Assembly (NCBI GenBank): GCA_002478115.1
Contig: DLMH01000054.1
Coordinates: 1 to 64,000, forward strand
Source of the DNA: Candidatus Acidiferrum typicum
GTDB taxonomy: Bacteria; Acidobacteriota; Terriglobia; Acidiferrales; UBA7541
Direction of reading: 5' to 3'
Length of the DNA: 64,000 nt
Translations under genes and position numbers: made by a program
Shown here: piece by piece, positions 33,490 to 42,437 of the stretch
Layout of the letters: each line of letters opens with the position of its first letter
Position numbering within the stretch: the first letter of the stretch is position 1
Notes under the pieces: generated by a model
What the model saw: only the letters and a program-made list of their open reading frames with translations
The model's database searches: none
What the model was told of the DNA's origin: nothing

Positions 33490-34632
33490 ATGCAGCCCGC
33501 TTCTTCCCGCGGCCGCCGTTTTCTGGAACCCGCGCATCCCTACCGGAGCGAATACGCACGCGACCGCGACCGCATCGTCCATTCGCGCGCGTTCCGTCGC
33601 CTGGAAGCGAAGACACAGGTTTTCACGACGCGCTTCTCCGACCATTTCCGCAACCGCTTAACGCACACGCTGGAGGTTTCACAGATCGCGCGCACGGTGG
33701 CGTCCGCGCTCGGTCTCAACGCCGATCTTGTGGAATCCCTCGCCCTGGTTCACGACATCGGCCACCCACCGTTTGGGCACGCCGGGGAACGCAAACTCAA
33801 TGAGCTGATGGGGGCGCACGGCGGGCGGTTCAATCACAATCTGCATGCACTGCGCATCGTCGAGCATTTCGAGCAGCGCTACATCGGGTTCGAGGGCCTG
33901 AACCTGACCTTTGAGGTGCGCGAGGGCATTGTCAAACACTCTCGCGATTACAACGCGGCGGAATTTCCCGAGCTATCGGAATACCTGCTGGAACTTCGCC
34001 CACCGCTGGAATCCCAGCTCATCGACTGGGTGGATGAGATTGCGTACAACACGGCGGATCTCGACGACGCGCTTGAAGCGAACCTTCTTGATGTTGAGGC
34101 CCTTTGCCACGAAGTGCCATTTTTCGGCGAATTCTACGGCAAAGTTGAGTCCGAACATGCCGGAGCCCGTCCCAAGCTGAAGTTCAACGAAGCCTTGCGT
34201 CACGTCCTGGACCATCTGGCCAGCGACCTGATCGCCAATACGGAACGCATGGTGCGCGATTCGCGCGCGCAATCGGTGGAGGACATACGTCACGCGGCGG
34301 TGCGGCTAGCGCGTTTCAGCGAATCCGCCCGAGGGCAAAACGCCCAACTGAAGGGATTTCTGTTCTCGCACATCTACAATCACCCGCTGATCACCGAGGA
34401 TTGCAATCGCTCCATTCGGTGCCTGGAGGAACTCTTCGCTTTCTACCTGGAGCAGCCGGGTGCGATGCCCGAACTCCACGAAGAAATGTCGCGGACAACC
34501 GCCCGGCACATCGTCGTGTGCGACTACATTGCCGGCATGACCGATCAATTCCTTCTCCGGCAGCATCACGAGCACGTCGGCTCTTCCGCCAGCGCCCCGC
34601 CTGCAATCGGTGGCTCGCAGCAGTTAGAATGA
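33490..34632 (+). CDS. dgt: dGTP triphosphohydrolase
   Basis: A 380-residue HD-domain enzyme that splits dGTP into deoxyguanosine and triphosphate. The N-terminal RDRDRIVHSRAFRRLEAKTQV block is typical of bacterial dGTPases, followed by the metal-binding H59 (RLTHTLEV) and HD pair 88-89 (HDIGHPPFGH). DWVDEIAYNTADLDDAL supplies the last Asp ligand. The length matches the type I short dGTPase group. The ATG at 33490 has no evident ribosome-binding site, so the start is moderately sure. Confidence 0.9.
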   Translation: MQPASSRGRRFLEPAHPYRSEYARDRDRIVHSRAFRRLEAKTQVFTTRFSDHFRNRLTHTLEVSQIARTVASALGLNADLVESLALVHDIGHPPFGHAGERKLNELMGAHGGRFNHNLHALRIVEHFEQRYIGFEGLNLTFEVREGIVKHSRDYNAAEFPELSEYLLELRPPLESQLIDWVDEIAYNTADLDDALEANLLDVEALCHEVPFFGEFYGKVESEHAGARPKLKFNEALRHVLDHLASDLIANTERMVRDSRAQSVEDIRHAAVRLARFSESARGQNAQLKGFLFSHIYNHPLITEDCNRSIRCLEELFAFYLEQPGAMPELHEEMSRTTARHIVVCDYIAGMTDQFLLRQHHEHVGSSASAPPAIGGSQQLE

Positions 34633-34655
34633 ACCGGTCTTCTGGAGTGAGGACA

Positions 34656-34775
34656 ATGGCTGCTCGCCGCAATGCCGTTCTGCTTTTCGTCCTCATGGTG
34701 GCCTGGTGCGTGCCGTTACGCGCAGAGACTTTCGGCCACCGCCTAGCCATCCTTGGTCCTGATCCGTGTGGATGA
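34656..34775 (+). pseudogene. Signal-peptide-like micro-ORF, possible gene remnant
   Basis: A 39-residue frame with GTGAGGA upstream of the ATG. Residues 1-23 read as a good signal peptide (MAARRNAVLLFVLMVAWCVP then LRAE), after which only 16 residues remain before TGA (ending GPDPCG). It may be the 5' end of a truncated secreted-protein gene or a small secreted peptide. The bases from 34776 to 34910 show no continuation in another frame that I can recognise. Confidence 0.35.
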
Positions 34776-34910
34776 TCCGGGAGCCACGACGCAGACTTGA
34801 GCGGAGTCTCGCTGCTTCGGCCTTCGCTTCTTTCAAAATGGGGATATCCGCGCCGGCATAGTTCCACACTTCAAAAAACTTCTGATACGTGGCCTCGAGG
34901 AAAGGTTAGA

Positions 34911-36461
34911 ATGCAGGCATTTGTTCCCGCTATGACCGTGGACACCGAGCGCCGCAAGAAACTTCGCAACCGCCCTCGCAGCCTCGTTTACGTGGAGCTT
35001 GAATCCGGCAACGGCGGGATGATGCGCGATCTTTCGGAAGAAGGATTTGCGCTGCGGGCGATGATGCCTTTGCGCGCCGGGGGAAAGACGCAGTTTGCAT
35101 TTTCGCTCGAGGAAGCGACGCGCATCAGCGGGGAAGGGCGGATCGTCTGGATCAAAGAAGATGGCCGCGTCGCGGGCATCGAATTCTGCGGGATTTCCCA
35201 TAGCGCTCGCGAACAGATTCGCGAATGGCTCGGCCGGGCCGATCAGCCCACTACACGTGAGCCCAAAGTGCCGGCAATTGCGGTTGCCGAGCCGCCTACG
35301 CGGGAAGAACTGCGCGAGGAAGCGCGTTCCACTCTTTCGCGCGTTGCGCAGCCATTCGATGAAGCCGCTAAGACCGCGCCTTCCCCTGAGGCGGAGATTG
35401 CGCCCAAGGTCATTCCCGAGCCGCCCAGGCATGAAGAGCCGGGCGGGGAGACTCGGTACGCCCTTCCGCGCGTCGTGCTTCCGTCTGTTGAAGCGGCTGA
35501 GACTTCGCTTTCGGCTGAGCCGGAGATTGCGCCTATTGCTATACCTCAACCCGCCGGGATTACTGACCTCGCAGAAGCTCCGACGGGGAGTGCCACCGCG
35601 CCCAGTCCAGAAATGCAAACCGAACTGTATGACATCTCGCCGGAGACGTTTCCGGTTGCCGCACTCGAACCGCTCCCAACAGAAACCGTGATTGAGCCGC
35701 TGCCCGAATTGCAGTGGGAATCCGAATTCAGCGAAGCGGTCGATTCTCGCCTGGCAAGCCGTATCCTGCTGACGCGCGCAATCGGCATCATGCTTCTTCT
35801 GACCCTGATCGCCAGCGCGGTGGTTTACCATCGCCAAGTTGGCCACGCGCTCATTTGGCTCGGCCAAGTCATTGCCGGCCCTGAAGAAGCGCCCCGTGCG
35901 CAATCTTTGGTCGCCGAGCCTCCCGCACAAGCCGCTCCCATGCCGGAGACCACAGTGCCTGTCAATTCGCCGGCTGTTTCTGAAAGTTCGGCTACTCCCT
36001 CGCCGCAGGGGGATCGCGCTGCCCCTTCAGAAACACAACCTGCGGCCACGAGCAGAGTCATCGAAGTGCCGCCCATCTTGCCCGCCGTGCCTCCTTCTTC
36101 CACGAAAACACCGAGCGTGCCTGTGCTTCAGCCAACCTCACAACAGAATCGCGTTCCCGCGCCGGCCAGTTCCCCCGGGACGGCCAGCGATAACGGCCAG
36201 CAGGAATACCAGCAAGCAGAGTACATCCTCCGCAACAGGAGCAGGGAGGCGGAACTGCCAGAAGCCGTGCGCCTGCTTTGGGTGGCCGTGGAGAAAGGAA
36301 ATGTCGGCGGCGAAGTGGCCCTCGCGGAGCTCTACCGGCAAGGCCAAGGCGTAGCGAAGAACTGCGCCCAGGCGCGTGTTCTGCTGACGGCTGCCGCGCG
36401 GAAGGGAAGCGCCGAAGCACAAAAGCATCTGGATGAACTTGTGCGGGATGGCTGCGAGTAA
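34911..36461 (+). CDS. PilZ-transmembrane-Sel1 repeat protein
   Basis: A 516-residue protein with three parts. Residues about 10-115 form a PilZ domain (RNRPRSLVYVEL, MRDLSEEGFAL) facing the cytoplasm. A long Pro/Glu/Ala-rich linker follows. One transmembrane helix lies at about 288-304 (IGIMLLLTLIASAVVY), then a second Pro/Ser/Thr-rich linker and a C-terminal Sel1-like repeat region (about 440-515; EAVRLLWVAVEKGNVGGEVALAELYRQGQG, NCAQARVLLTAAARKGSAEAQKHL). This could transmit a cyclic di-GMP signal across the inner membrane. GAGGAAAGG upstream supports the ATG at 34911. Confidence 0.8.
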   Translation: MQAFVPAMTVDTERRKKLRNRPRSLVYVELESGNGGMMRDLSEEGFALRAMMPLRAGGKTQFAFSLEEATRISGEGRIVWIKEDGRVAGIEFCGISHSAREQIREWLGRADQPTTREPKVPAIAVAEPPTREELREEARSTLSRVAQPFDEAAKTAPSPEAEIAPKVIPEPPRHEEPGGETRYALPRVVLPSVEAAETSLSAEPEIAPIAIPQPAGITDLAEAPTGSATAPSPEMQTELYDISPETFPVAALEPLPTETVIEPLPELQWESEFSEAVDSRLASRILLTRAIGIMLLLTLIASAVVYHRQVGHALIWLGQVIAGPEEAPRAQSLVAEPPAQAAPMPETTVPVNSPAVSESSATPSPQGDRAAPSETQPAATSRVIEVPPILPAVPPSSTKTPSVPVLQPTSQQNRVPAPASSPGTASDNGQQEYQQAEYILRNRSREAELPEAVRLLWVAVEKGNVGGEVALAELYRQGQGVAKNCAQARVLLTAAARKGSAEAQKHLDELVRDGCE

Positions 36462-36539
36462 TTTTGGAGTGAGCGAATTTTGGCGCGCCCTCGAAGGGGC
36501 CGCTAGCAATCGGAGTAGACTAGGTCGAGGAGGATCACA

Positions 36540-37163
36540 GTGTACTGTTCCAAATGTGGTGCGGTTCTCGCCGCGGACGCCGCGTTTTGTGTGTCCTGCG
36601 GAATTCCAGTGGTGCGTGGGGCGCTTGCGGGTGCGGCGGGGCTTCCCGTGCCAGCGAACGTGGGAGTCGCGGGGTTCAGCACAACGCGCAGCGTGACTTA
36701 CGCGGGATTCTGGTTGCGCTTCGTGGCCTATCTGATTGACGGCGTGATTCTGGGAATTGCAATATTTGCGCTGGTCATTCCGCTGTTATTCCTGACAGGG
36801 TTGGCGGCGACACTCGAGAGGTTGCCGCATCATCTGGACGGACAAATCAGTCCGGCGGCGATTGCCGCGATTGTTTTGCTGGCTCTCACCTTTGCCGCGG
36901 TCGCCGTCGTGTTGAAGTGGCTGTACTTTGCGTATCTCGAGAGCGGAGAGAAGCAGGCGACGTGGGGCAAACAGGCGCTGGGTTTGTACGTGACGGACGG
37001 CGCGGCAGAGCACATTTCGTTCGGGCGGGCTTCCGGGCGATTTTTCGCGAAGATGATTTCCGGGCTGATTCCCCTGGGCATCGGCTACATCATGGCGGGA
37101 TTCACGGAGAGGAAGCAGGCGCTACACGACATGATCGCAGGGTGCCTGGTGTTGCGCCGCTAG
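36540..37163 (+). CDS. RDD family membrane protein with N-terminal zinc ribbon
   Basis: A 207-residue protein. Residues 1-22 have C3-x2-C6 and C17-x2-C20, a zinc-ribbon of the zinc-ribbon-plus-RDD type. Residues about 55-207 form an RDD domain: YAGFWLRFVAYLIDGVILG with the arginine and aspartate that name the family, three hydrophobic helices, and WGKQALGLYVTD. The family function is not well known; transport is suspected. The start is a GTG at 36540 with AGGAGG upstream. Confidence 0.85.
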   Translation: MYCSKCGAVLAADAAFCVSCGIPVVRGALAGAAGLPVPANVGVAGFSTTRSVTYAGFWLRFVAYLIDGVILGIAIFALVIPLLFLTGLAATLERLPHHLDGQISPAAIAAIVLLALTFAAVAVVLKWLYFAYLESGEKQATWGKQALGLYVTDGAAEHISFGRASGRFFAKMISGLIPLGIGYIMAGFTERKQALHDMIAGCLVLRR

Positions 37164-37199
37164 TGTTGTGTCCCGGAGATACAAAGAAAAAGTGCGGAG

Positions 37200-37270
37200 T
37201 CCTCAGGGACTAAAGCCCTTTTCTTTGCAATGGCTCTTGTCAGGGCTGAAGCCCTGACCCCCTAAGGAGA
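37200..37270 (+). repeat. Family B repeat, shortened
   Basis: TCCTCAGGGACTAAAGCCC, then CAGGGCTGAAGCCCTGACC and CCCTAAGGAGAAATGC. It lacks the TTCCGCAAGCTG end. Confidence 0.65.
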
Positions 37271-37328
37271 AATGCACCGAACTTACGGGACGCGATACGA
37301 GCTTGCGATGACGAATTGGAGTGAGGGG

Positions 37329-38030
37329 TTAGACGGGCGCCAGAGTCTGTTCAACGATACGGCCGTCGAAGAGATGCAGGGTACGCTCCGCGTGATGGGC
37401 GTAGCGTGGGTCGTGGGTGACCATGCAGATGGTTGCGCCATTGGCGTGAAGTTCCTTCAGCAGATCCATTACGGCGTCGCCGTTCTTGGAGTCTAAATTT
37501 CCAGTCGGCTCATCGGCCAAGAGAATCAAGGGATCGCCCACCAAGGCCCGGGCCACGGCGACGCGCTGTTGCTGGCCGCCGGAAAGCTGCGCGGGATAGT
37601 GCTTGGAGCGATGCGCCATTTCGACGCGTTGCAGCGCGGCTTGTACTTTCTCCTTGCGTTCGGCGGAGGCCATGCCGCGATAGGTCAGGGGGAGTTCGAC
37701 ATTTTCGTAGACGGTGAGATCACCGATCAGGTTAAAGGCCTGAAAGATGAAGCCGATTTCGCGGTTGCGAATGCGCGAGCGATCGCTGAGCTTGAGGCTG
37801 GAAACCGGTTTGCCGTTCAGGAAGTAATTTCCCTCGGTTGGCGAATCGAGGAGGCCGAGGATGGCGAGCAGTGTGGATTTGCCGCATCCCGAAGGGCCGG
37901 CGATAGCGAGGTATTCGCCCTTTTTGATTTCGAGATCGATTGCGGACAAGGCGTGAGTCTCAAGCTCGTCGGTGAAGAAGATTTTGCTGACGCCTTGCAT
38001 CTTGATGAGCATGCCGTTTGGTGAAGCCAT
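37329..38030 (-). CDS. ABC transporter ATP-binding protein, MacB/LolD type
   Basis: A 233-residue ATPase. Walker A is GPSGCGKST, the signature LSGGQQQRVAVARAL, Walker B LILLADEPTGNLDS and the switch histidine MVTHDP. The LDS after Walker B and GFIFQAFNLI are typical of the MacB/LolD/FtsE group. It is the last gene of the minus-strand set padR, FtsX-like permease, HlyD-like adaptor, ATPase, and should drive that exporter. A family B/C repeat gap of about 240 bases separates it from the adaptor gene. Confidence 0.9.
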   Translation of the reverse strand: MASPNGMLIKMQGVSKIFFTDELETHALSAIDLEIKKGEYLAIAGPSGCGKSTLLAILGLLDSPTEGNYFLNGKPVSSLKLSDRSRIRNREIGFIFQAFNLIGDLTVYENVELPLTYRGMASAERKEKVQAALQRVEMAHRSKHYPAQLSGGQQQRVAVARALVGDPLILLADEPTGNLDSKNGDAVMDLLKELHANGATICMVTHDPRYAHHAERTLHLFDGRIVEQTLAPV

Positions 38031-38062
38031 GCGAACAGCCTCCGAGATGGAATGCCTGGAAC

Positions 38063-38235
38063 CTTTCTTCAGGGGCTAAAGCCCATTCGTGCTCGGGGCT
38101 TCACGCCGGGGTTGAAACCCCGGCGTCCTGAAGAGAAAAACAAAACCGAGAGAAACCCAAGAACCGACCCCAAAAGGCGGGGTCGGCCACTACAAACCCA
38201 AGAGAAAAGCGCCCGCCTCAGAAGGCGGCCGCTAC
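38063..38235 (+). repeat. Family B repeat followed by two family C hairpins
   Basis: A family B copy (38063-38137) is followed by AAACCCAAGAA, CCGACCCC (38164-38171), seven-base loop, GGGGTCGG (38179-38186), CCACTAC; then CCGCCT (38213-38218), CAGA, AGGCGG (38223-38228) and CCGCTAC. Both stems are perfect and differ in sequence while the flanks agree. Confidence 0.75.
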
Positions 38236-38268
38236 AAGAGCAAGAAAAAGGCATCCATGAGATGGCTC

Positions 38269-39522
38269 CTAGCGCAAACGAATGCGGTCAAAAGCATCCC
38301 AGGCGGACATATCGGAGAGGATGACTTTGTCTCCGGACTTGAGGCCTTGTAGGATTTCGACGGTGTTGACGGAAGTTTTGCCGAGCTTGACGTTGGTGCG
38401 GACGGCTTCCGAGCCGCCGTCAACCAATTTGAACAGGCCGATCGTGCTGTCGGATTGGCCGTGGACGGGGCGGCCCACGTAGAAAACATCTTTCAGGTTT
38501 TCGATTTCGATGGTGCCGTCGACGCTGAGGTCGGGCCGCGCACCCAGGGGGAGGGGGCCGGTGATTTCAACGTCAACGGTAACGGTGCCGTTTTGCACGG
38601 AGGGGTCGATGCGCGAGACGCGCCCCTGGACCACGCCGTTTCTGGTGTCAATGGAGGCCTTCTGGCCGATGACCACATCCTTGGCTTGCGATTCGGCGAT
38701 CTTGATTTCGGCTTTGAGGCGCTTGGGATCGGCGACGCGGGCAAGATTCGTTCCCGGCGTGACGTGCTGGCCGACTTCAACGGGAACGACTTGAAGCACG
38801 CCCTGGATGCCGGCGCGAACGTGAAGGGCATCGGCTTCGCTGCGTTTCAGGTCGTAGAGGGCGCGCTGCTGGTCGACGCGGGATTGTTGTGCCAGGAGGC
38901 GCGCTTTTGCGGAGTCCGCGGCGTTTGTGGTGCGATCTTCCTCGAGTTGCAAGCGAATCGTGAGCTGTTCTTCTTTCACTTTCGACAGCTTCTCGGTGAC
39001 ATCGGCACTAAGACCTTGGGCGCGGAGCTTTTCGTCCATTTCGTGCTGGATTTTGGCTTGCTCGTAATCGCTGCGGACCACGGCAGTGGCAGCTTTCTGA
39101 TTGAGGAGATCACTGTTGAGTTGGACTTTGAGGTTCTCGTAGTCCGCTTGGGCGGCTTTCAATTGATATTCGGCGTCGAGCACGTCGCGTTGCAATTCCG
39201 GATTGGTGAGTTCCAAGATGACGCTGCCGGGCTGCACGATGGCGCCGGGTTGCATCAGGATACGATCCACGCGGGAATCGGTTTGTGCGGGAATCCAGCG
39301 GATGTCCTCGGGGACAAGCGTCCCGGTGCCATGGACCTCGATGAGCAACGGCCCGCGCTTTACTTCGTCGGTCCAGACGGTGGCTTTATCAACCGAAGGA
39401 GCGGCGGGGCGGAGCCACGAGACGCCATAGGTGACGCCCGCGACGGAAATTATCGCGATACCGACGTAGACAATGCGGCGGATCTTTTTAGTGTGGGCGT
39501 TTGACGGGCGTTGGATGTCCAT
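38269..39522 (-). CDS. HlyD/MacA-like periplasmic adaptor
   Basis: A 417-residue membrane-fusion protein with one N-terminal transmembrane helix (about 15-35). The lipoyl-like half-motifs (PAQTDSRVDRILMQPGAIVQPGSVI and GVLQVVPVEVGQHVTPGTNL) flank a long coiled coil (about 110-230; DAEYQLKAAQADYENLKVQL onward). The beta-barrel domain and a C-terminal membrane-proximal region (LKSGDKVILSDMSAWDAFDRIRLR) follow. It links the inner-membrane permease to an outer-membrane channel, which is not encoded here. It begins 13 bases after the permease gene. Confidence 0.88.
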   Translation of the reverse strand: MDIQRPSNAHTKKIRRIVYVGIAIISVAGVTYGVSWLRPAAPSVDKATVWTDEVKRGPLLIEVHGTGTLVPEDIRWIPAQTDSRVDRILMQPGAIVQPGSVILELTNPELQRDVLDAEYQLKAAQADYENLKVQLNSDLLNQKAATAVVRSDYEQAKIQHEMDEKLRAQGLSADVTEKLSKVKEEQLTIRLQLEEDRTTNAADSAKARLLAQQSRVDQQRALYDLKRSEADALHVRAGIQGVLQVVPVEVGQHVTPGTNLARVADPKRLKAEIKIAESQAKDVVIGQKASIDTRNGVVQGRVSRIDPSVQNGTVTVDVEITGPLPLGARPDLSVDGTIEIENLKDVFYVGRPVHGQSDSTIGLFKLVDGGSEAVRTNVKLGKTSVNTVEILQGLKSGDKVILSDMSAWDAFDRIRLR

Positions 39523-39535
39523 TGGTTTTCTGTCT

Positions 39536-42199
39536 CTACTCGTAGCGGAGGACGATCATGGGATCGACGCGGGTGGCGCGGCAGGCCGGGATGTAGCAGG
39601 CCACAAGCGCCACGGCGACAACGACGAACGCTACGGTTGCGAGGGTGAGCAGATCGTTCGCGCTGACACCAAAAAGCAGGCTACCGATCAGACGGCCCGC
39701 AAAAACCGCGGTGATCACTCCTGCGACCAGACCAACTATGACTGGTGCCATGCCCTGACGAAGCACCATGCGGAGCAAATCTTGCAGGTTGGCGCCGAGG
39801 GCCATGCGAATACCCAATTCCTGGCGACGCTGCTCGACGGAGTATCCGACAACGCCGAAGATTCCGAGCGCAGCGAGCAGAAGCGAGGACAAAGCAAACA
39901 ACATCGCGAGAAACATTGGGAAGCGACGCGCGTCAAGCGAGTGGGAGACGATTTGCGACATGGGGCGGAGGGTTGTGAGGGGCACGTCGGGGTCAATGTT
40001 GCGAATCAGGTCGCGGACCGGGCCAGCATAGATGGCGGGGCCTCTCACGGTGCGGAGGACGATTGAGGCGGATGTGGGAACAGAGATGGTGTTGAACCAG
40101 GTAGGCACGTAAACCATCATGAGCGGAGGCATATCGAGCTGGACAGTGCGAATATCGCCAACGACACCGACTACTTCGGCGGGGACATCCGGGCCCCACT
40201 GGGTAATGCAGATTTGGCCGATGGGATTCTTTCCGGGCCAGAAGCGTTCGGCAACGTTTTGCGAGACCACGACGATTTTTCGATCGTGGTCGGCGGGTCC
40301 AAAGATCCTGCCCTGCAATAAGGCGATACCCATGGCCGAGAAATAATCCGGGCTGACAGGGCGATAGTTGGCGATGGGGGTTTCGGCTTGTGTTTGCGGG
40401 GCGCCGGGAATGTTAATTCCGGTCACGCTGCCTTCGCCTCCGAGCGGAGGGATGCTCACCCAGCCGGCGGCTTGAATACCGGGAAGCGATTGAAGGCCTG
40501 CCAGGACCCTGTCGTAAAAATGCAGGCGATCCGCAGGCTGAGAATAGTTTTGCGGGGGCAGGTCAACACCGGCAATTAGGACATTTTCAACGGTGAAGCC
40601 GGTGTGAACACGGAGGAGCTGCCCGAGGCTGGCTATCAACAGACCCGCAAGAATCAAAAGCAGAGTGGTAAGTCCAACTTCGAAGCTAACCAGACTTTCG
40701 CGAAGGCGGCGAGTTCGACGGCTTTCTGTCGTGGCCGTAACGCCCGACTTGAGAGCGTCAACAGGCTGGGAACGAGTGATGCGCCAGGCGGGGAAGACTC
40801 CGAAAAAAGAGGCCGCGGCAATGGAAATGGCCAGAGCGAACAGAAGGACACGCGCATCCATGTTCACTTCGTCAAGACGCGGAATGCCTGGAGGCGCTAA
40901 ACGTACCAGCCACTTCACAGCGAAACCAGCGATCCAGATTCCCAGCGCGCCGCCGGCAAAACTAAGCAGGAAAGTCTCGGTGAGCAACTGGCGAATGATG
41001 CGCGCCTGTGTGGCGCCCAGCGATGCTCGTATCGCGGCTTCGCGCATACGTCCAGGAACACGCGCGAGCAGCAAACTCGCAAGATTGGCGCAGACAATGA
41101 GGAGGACAGCTCCAACGGCGGCAAGGAGAAAAAGGAGGCCGCGGCGGGCGGGTCCGACCACTTCGGTTTCGAGAGGCAGGAGCGTGCCCAGGAGATCGAC
41201 ACCTTCGTTGGCCCGTCTGGCAATTTGTGACTGGACGACGTTCAGTTCAGCGAGAGCTTGGTCCTGAGTTACGCCGGGGCTGAGGCGTGCGACGGCGGCG
41301 AAATCGAATTCGCCGATGAGGCTCTGCTCATAGGACTCCGGGCCGTTCAGGGGCTTGAAAAAGGCGAGGCGAGAGTAACTGTCCGCCCCTCCGAGGACCT
41401 GGGGAAATGGAAATGACGCGGGGAGGATGCCGACGATTTCGTGAGGGACGCCATCAAGCGTTATCGTTTTACCGATGGCGGACGGATCACCCTGGAAGCG
41501 GTTGCGCCAGAATGCGTCAGTGAGGATGAGGACACGGCCACGGCCGGAGTCGTCCTCCTCGGGGCGAAAAGTCCTGCCGAGGGCAGGGTGGGTTCCGAGC
41601 ACTGAGAAAATATTCGCGGAGGCGCGGACACCGTGAAGGACTTCGGGCTCGTCATGGCCAGTCAGATCGGCGGTAGTTGATTCGGCAATGGCCACGTCCG
41701 CGAACGCATGGACTTGCTTTTGCCAAATATGAAAGTCGGGCAGATTGGCGCTCAGCGTCGGATAAAACTTGGCGAGCTGTGGCACAATTTCGCGGACAAG
41801 GTAAAGCCGTTGGGGATCACGATATGCGAGAGGGCGAAGAAGCGCGCTGTTCACAACCGAGAAGATGGCAGTGGTAGCACCGATGCCAAGGGCGAGGGTG
41901 AGGATGGCGATGGCGGTGAAGCCAGGGGACTTGCGGAACATGCGCAGGGCGAAGCGAAGATCCTGGTGGAGGACATCGAGGACGGGAATACCACGGGAAT
42001 CGCGATGTTGCTCTTTGGCTTGTTGTGCGCCGCCGAATTGGATTAGGGCTTGGCGGCGGGCTTCGGCGGGGGACATGCCATTGCGAAGATTATCTTCGAT
42101 GGCCAATTCGAGATGGGAGGACATTTCCGCTTCGAGGTCTTGATCGAGTTGCGAACGGCGGAAGAAGGAAGCCAAGCGCTGCAGGAAGCGGAGGTTCAT
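39536..42199 (-). CDS. ADOP-family (FtsX/MacB-like) ABC permease
   Basis: An 887-residue permease. Residues 1-70 form the N-terminal cytoplasmic extension found in Acidobacteria duplicated orphan permeases (LDQDLEAEMSSHLELAIEDNLRNGMSPAEARRQA). It has a MacB-like periplasmic domain after a helix at about 95 (FTAIAILTLALGIGATTAIFSVVN) and two FtsX cores, each with three to four helices (one near 370-430, the other near 770-880), so the MacB-FtsX unit is duplicated. No ATPase domain is fused; the gene at 37329-38030 supplies one, which is less usual for this orphan family. The start is the ATG at 42199 with GGGGG upstream; MCDESLF extension rejected. Confidence 0.9.
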   Translation of the reverse strand: MNLRFLQRLASFFRRSQLDQDLEAEMSSHLELAIEDNLRNGMSPAEARRQALIQFGGAQQAKEQHRDSRGIPVLDVLHQDLRFALRMFRKSPGFTAIAILTLALGIGATTAIFSVVNSALLRPLAYRDPQRLYLVREIVPQLAKFYPTLSANLPDFHIWQKQVHAFADVAIAESTTADLTGHDEPEVLHGVRASANIFSVLGTHPALGRTFRPEEDDSGRGRVLILTDAFWRNRFQGDPSAIGKTITLDGVPHEIVGILPASFPFPQVLGGADSYSRLAFFKPLNGPESYEQSLIGEFDFAAVARLSPGVTQDQALAELNVVQSQIARRANEGVDLLGTLLPLETEVVGPARRGLLFLLAAVGAVLLIVCANLASLLLARVPGRMREAAIRASLGATQARIIRQLLTETFLLSFAGGALGIWIAGFAVKWLVRLAPPGIPRLDEVNMDARVLLFALAISIAAASFFGVFPAWRITRSQPVDALKSGVTATTESRRTRRLRESLVSFEVGLTTLLLILAGLLIASLGQLLRVHTGFTVENVLIAGVDLPPQNYSQPADRLHFYDRVLAGLQSLPGIQAAGWVSIPPLGGEGSVTGINIPGAPQTQAETPIANYRPVSPDYFSAMGIALLQGRIFGPADHDRKIVVVSQNVAERFWPGKNPIGQICITQWGPDVPAEVVGVVGDIRTVQLDMPPLMMVYVPTWFNTISVPTSASIVLRTVRGPAIYAGPVRDLIRNIDPDVPLTTLRPMSQIVSHSLDARRFPMFLAMLFALSSLLLAALGIFGVVGYSVEQRRQELGIRMALGANLQDLLRMVLRQGMAPVIVGLVAGVITAVFAGRLIGSLLFGVSANDLLTLATVAFVVVAVALVACYIPACRATRVDPMIVLRYE

Positions 42200-42240
42200 T
42201 TGTGGGCCCCCGCGAATCGTGATTGGTGATACGTAGAAGA

Positions 42241-42309
42241 CGAAGAGAGATTCATCGCACAAATAACGTGCGATGGAAACCCGTACCTCGCTTCGCTCGG
42301 AATGACGGG
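42241..42309 (+). repeat. Family A repeat
   Basis: It has GAGAGATTCATCGCAC, an AAATAAC loop, GTGCGATGG, CCGTACCTCGCTTCG and CTCGGAATGACGGG. On the other strand the copy encodes MCDESLF upstream of the permease start. Confidence 0.7.
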
Positions 42310-42361
42310 TTGCTTGTACCCGAGGGCAAAGAGGAGAGAATCTGCGCCGTTCCAGCGGAAG

Positions 42362-42397
42362 AGCCCACCCTCACAAAACGAGGATGGGGCACCCTCA
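42362..42397 (+). repeat. Family C-like element
   Basis: CCCACCCTCACAAAACGAGG followed by ATGGGGCACCC repeats the segment at 4594-4624 nearly base for base, including the imperfect stem. Confidence 0.6.
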
Positions 42398-42437
42398 AGA
42401 TTCATTGGGCAGAGGCGTGACAAAAAAGGCGTGGCAA

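Noticed and set aside
34833..35930. 365-codon minus-strand frame
   Set aside because: Antisense to the PilZ-Sel1 gene; Arg/Gly-rich shadow of its linker.
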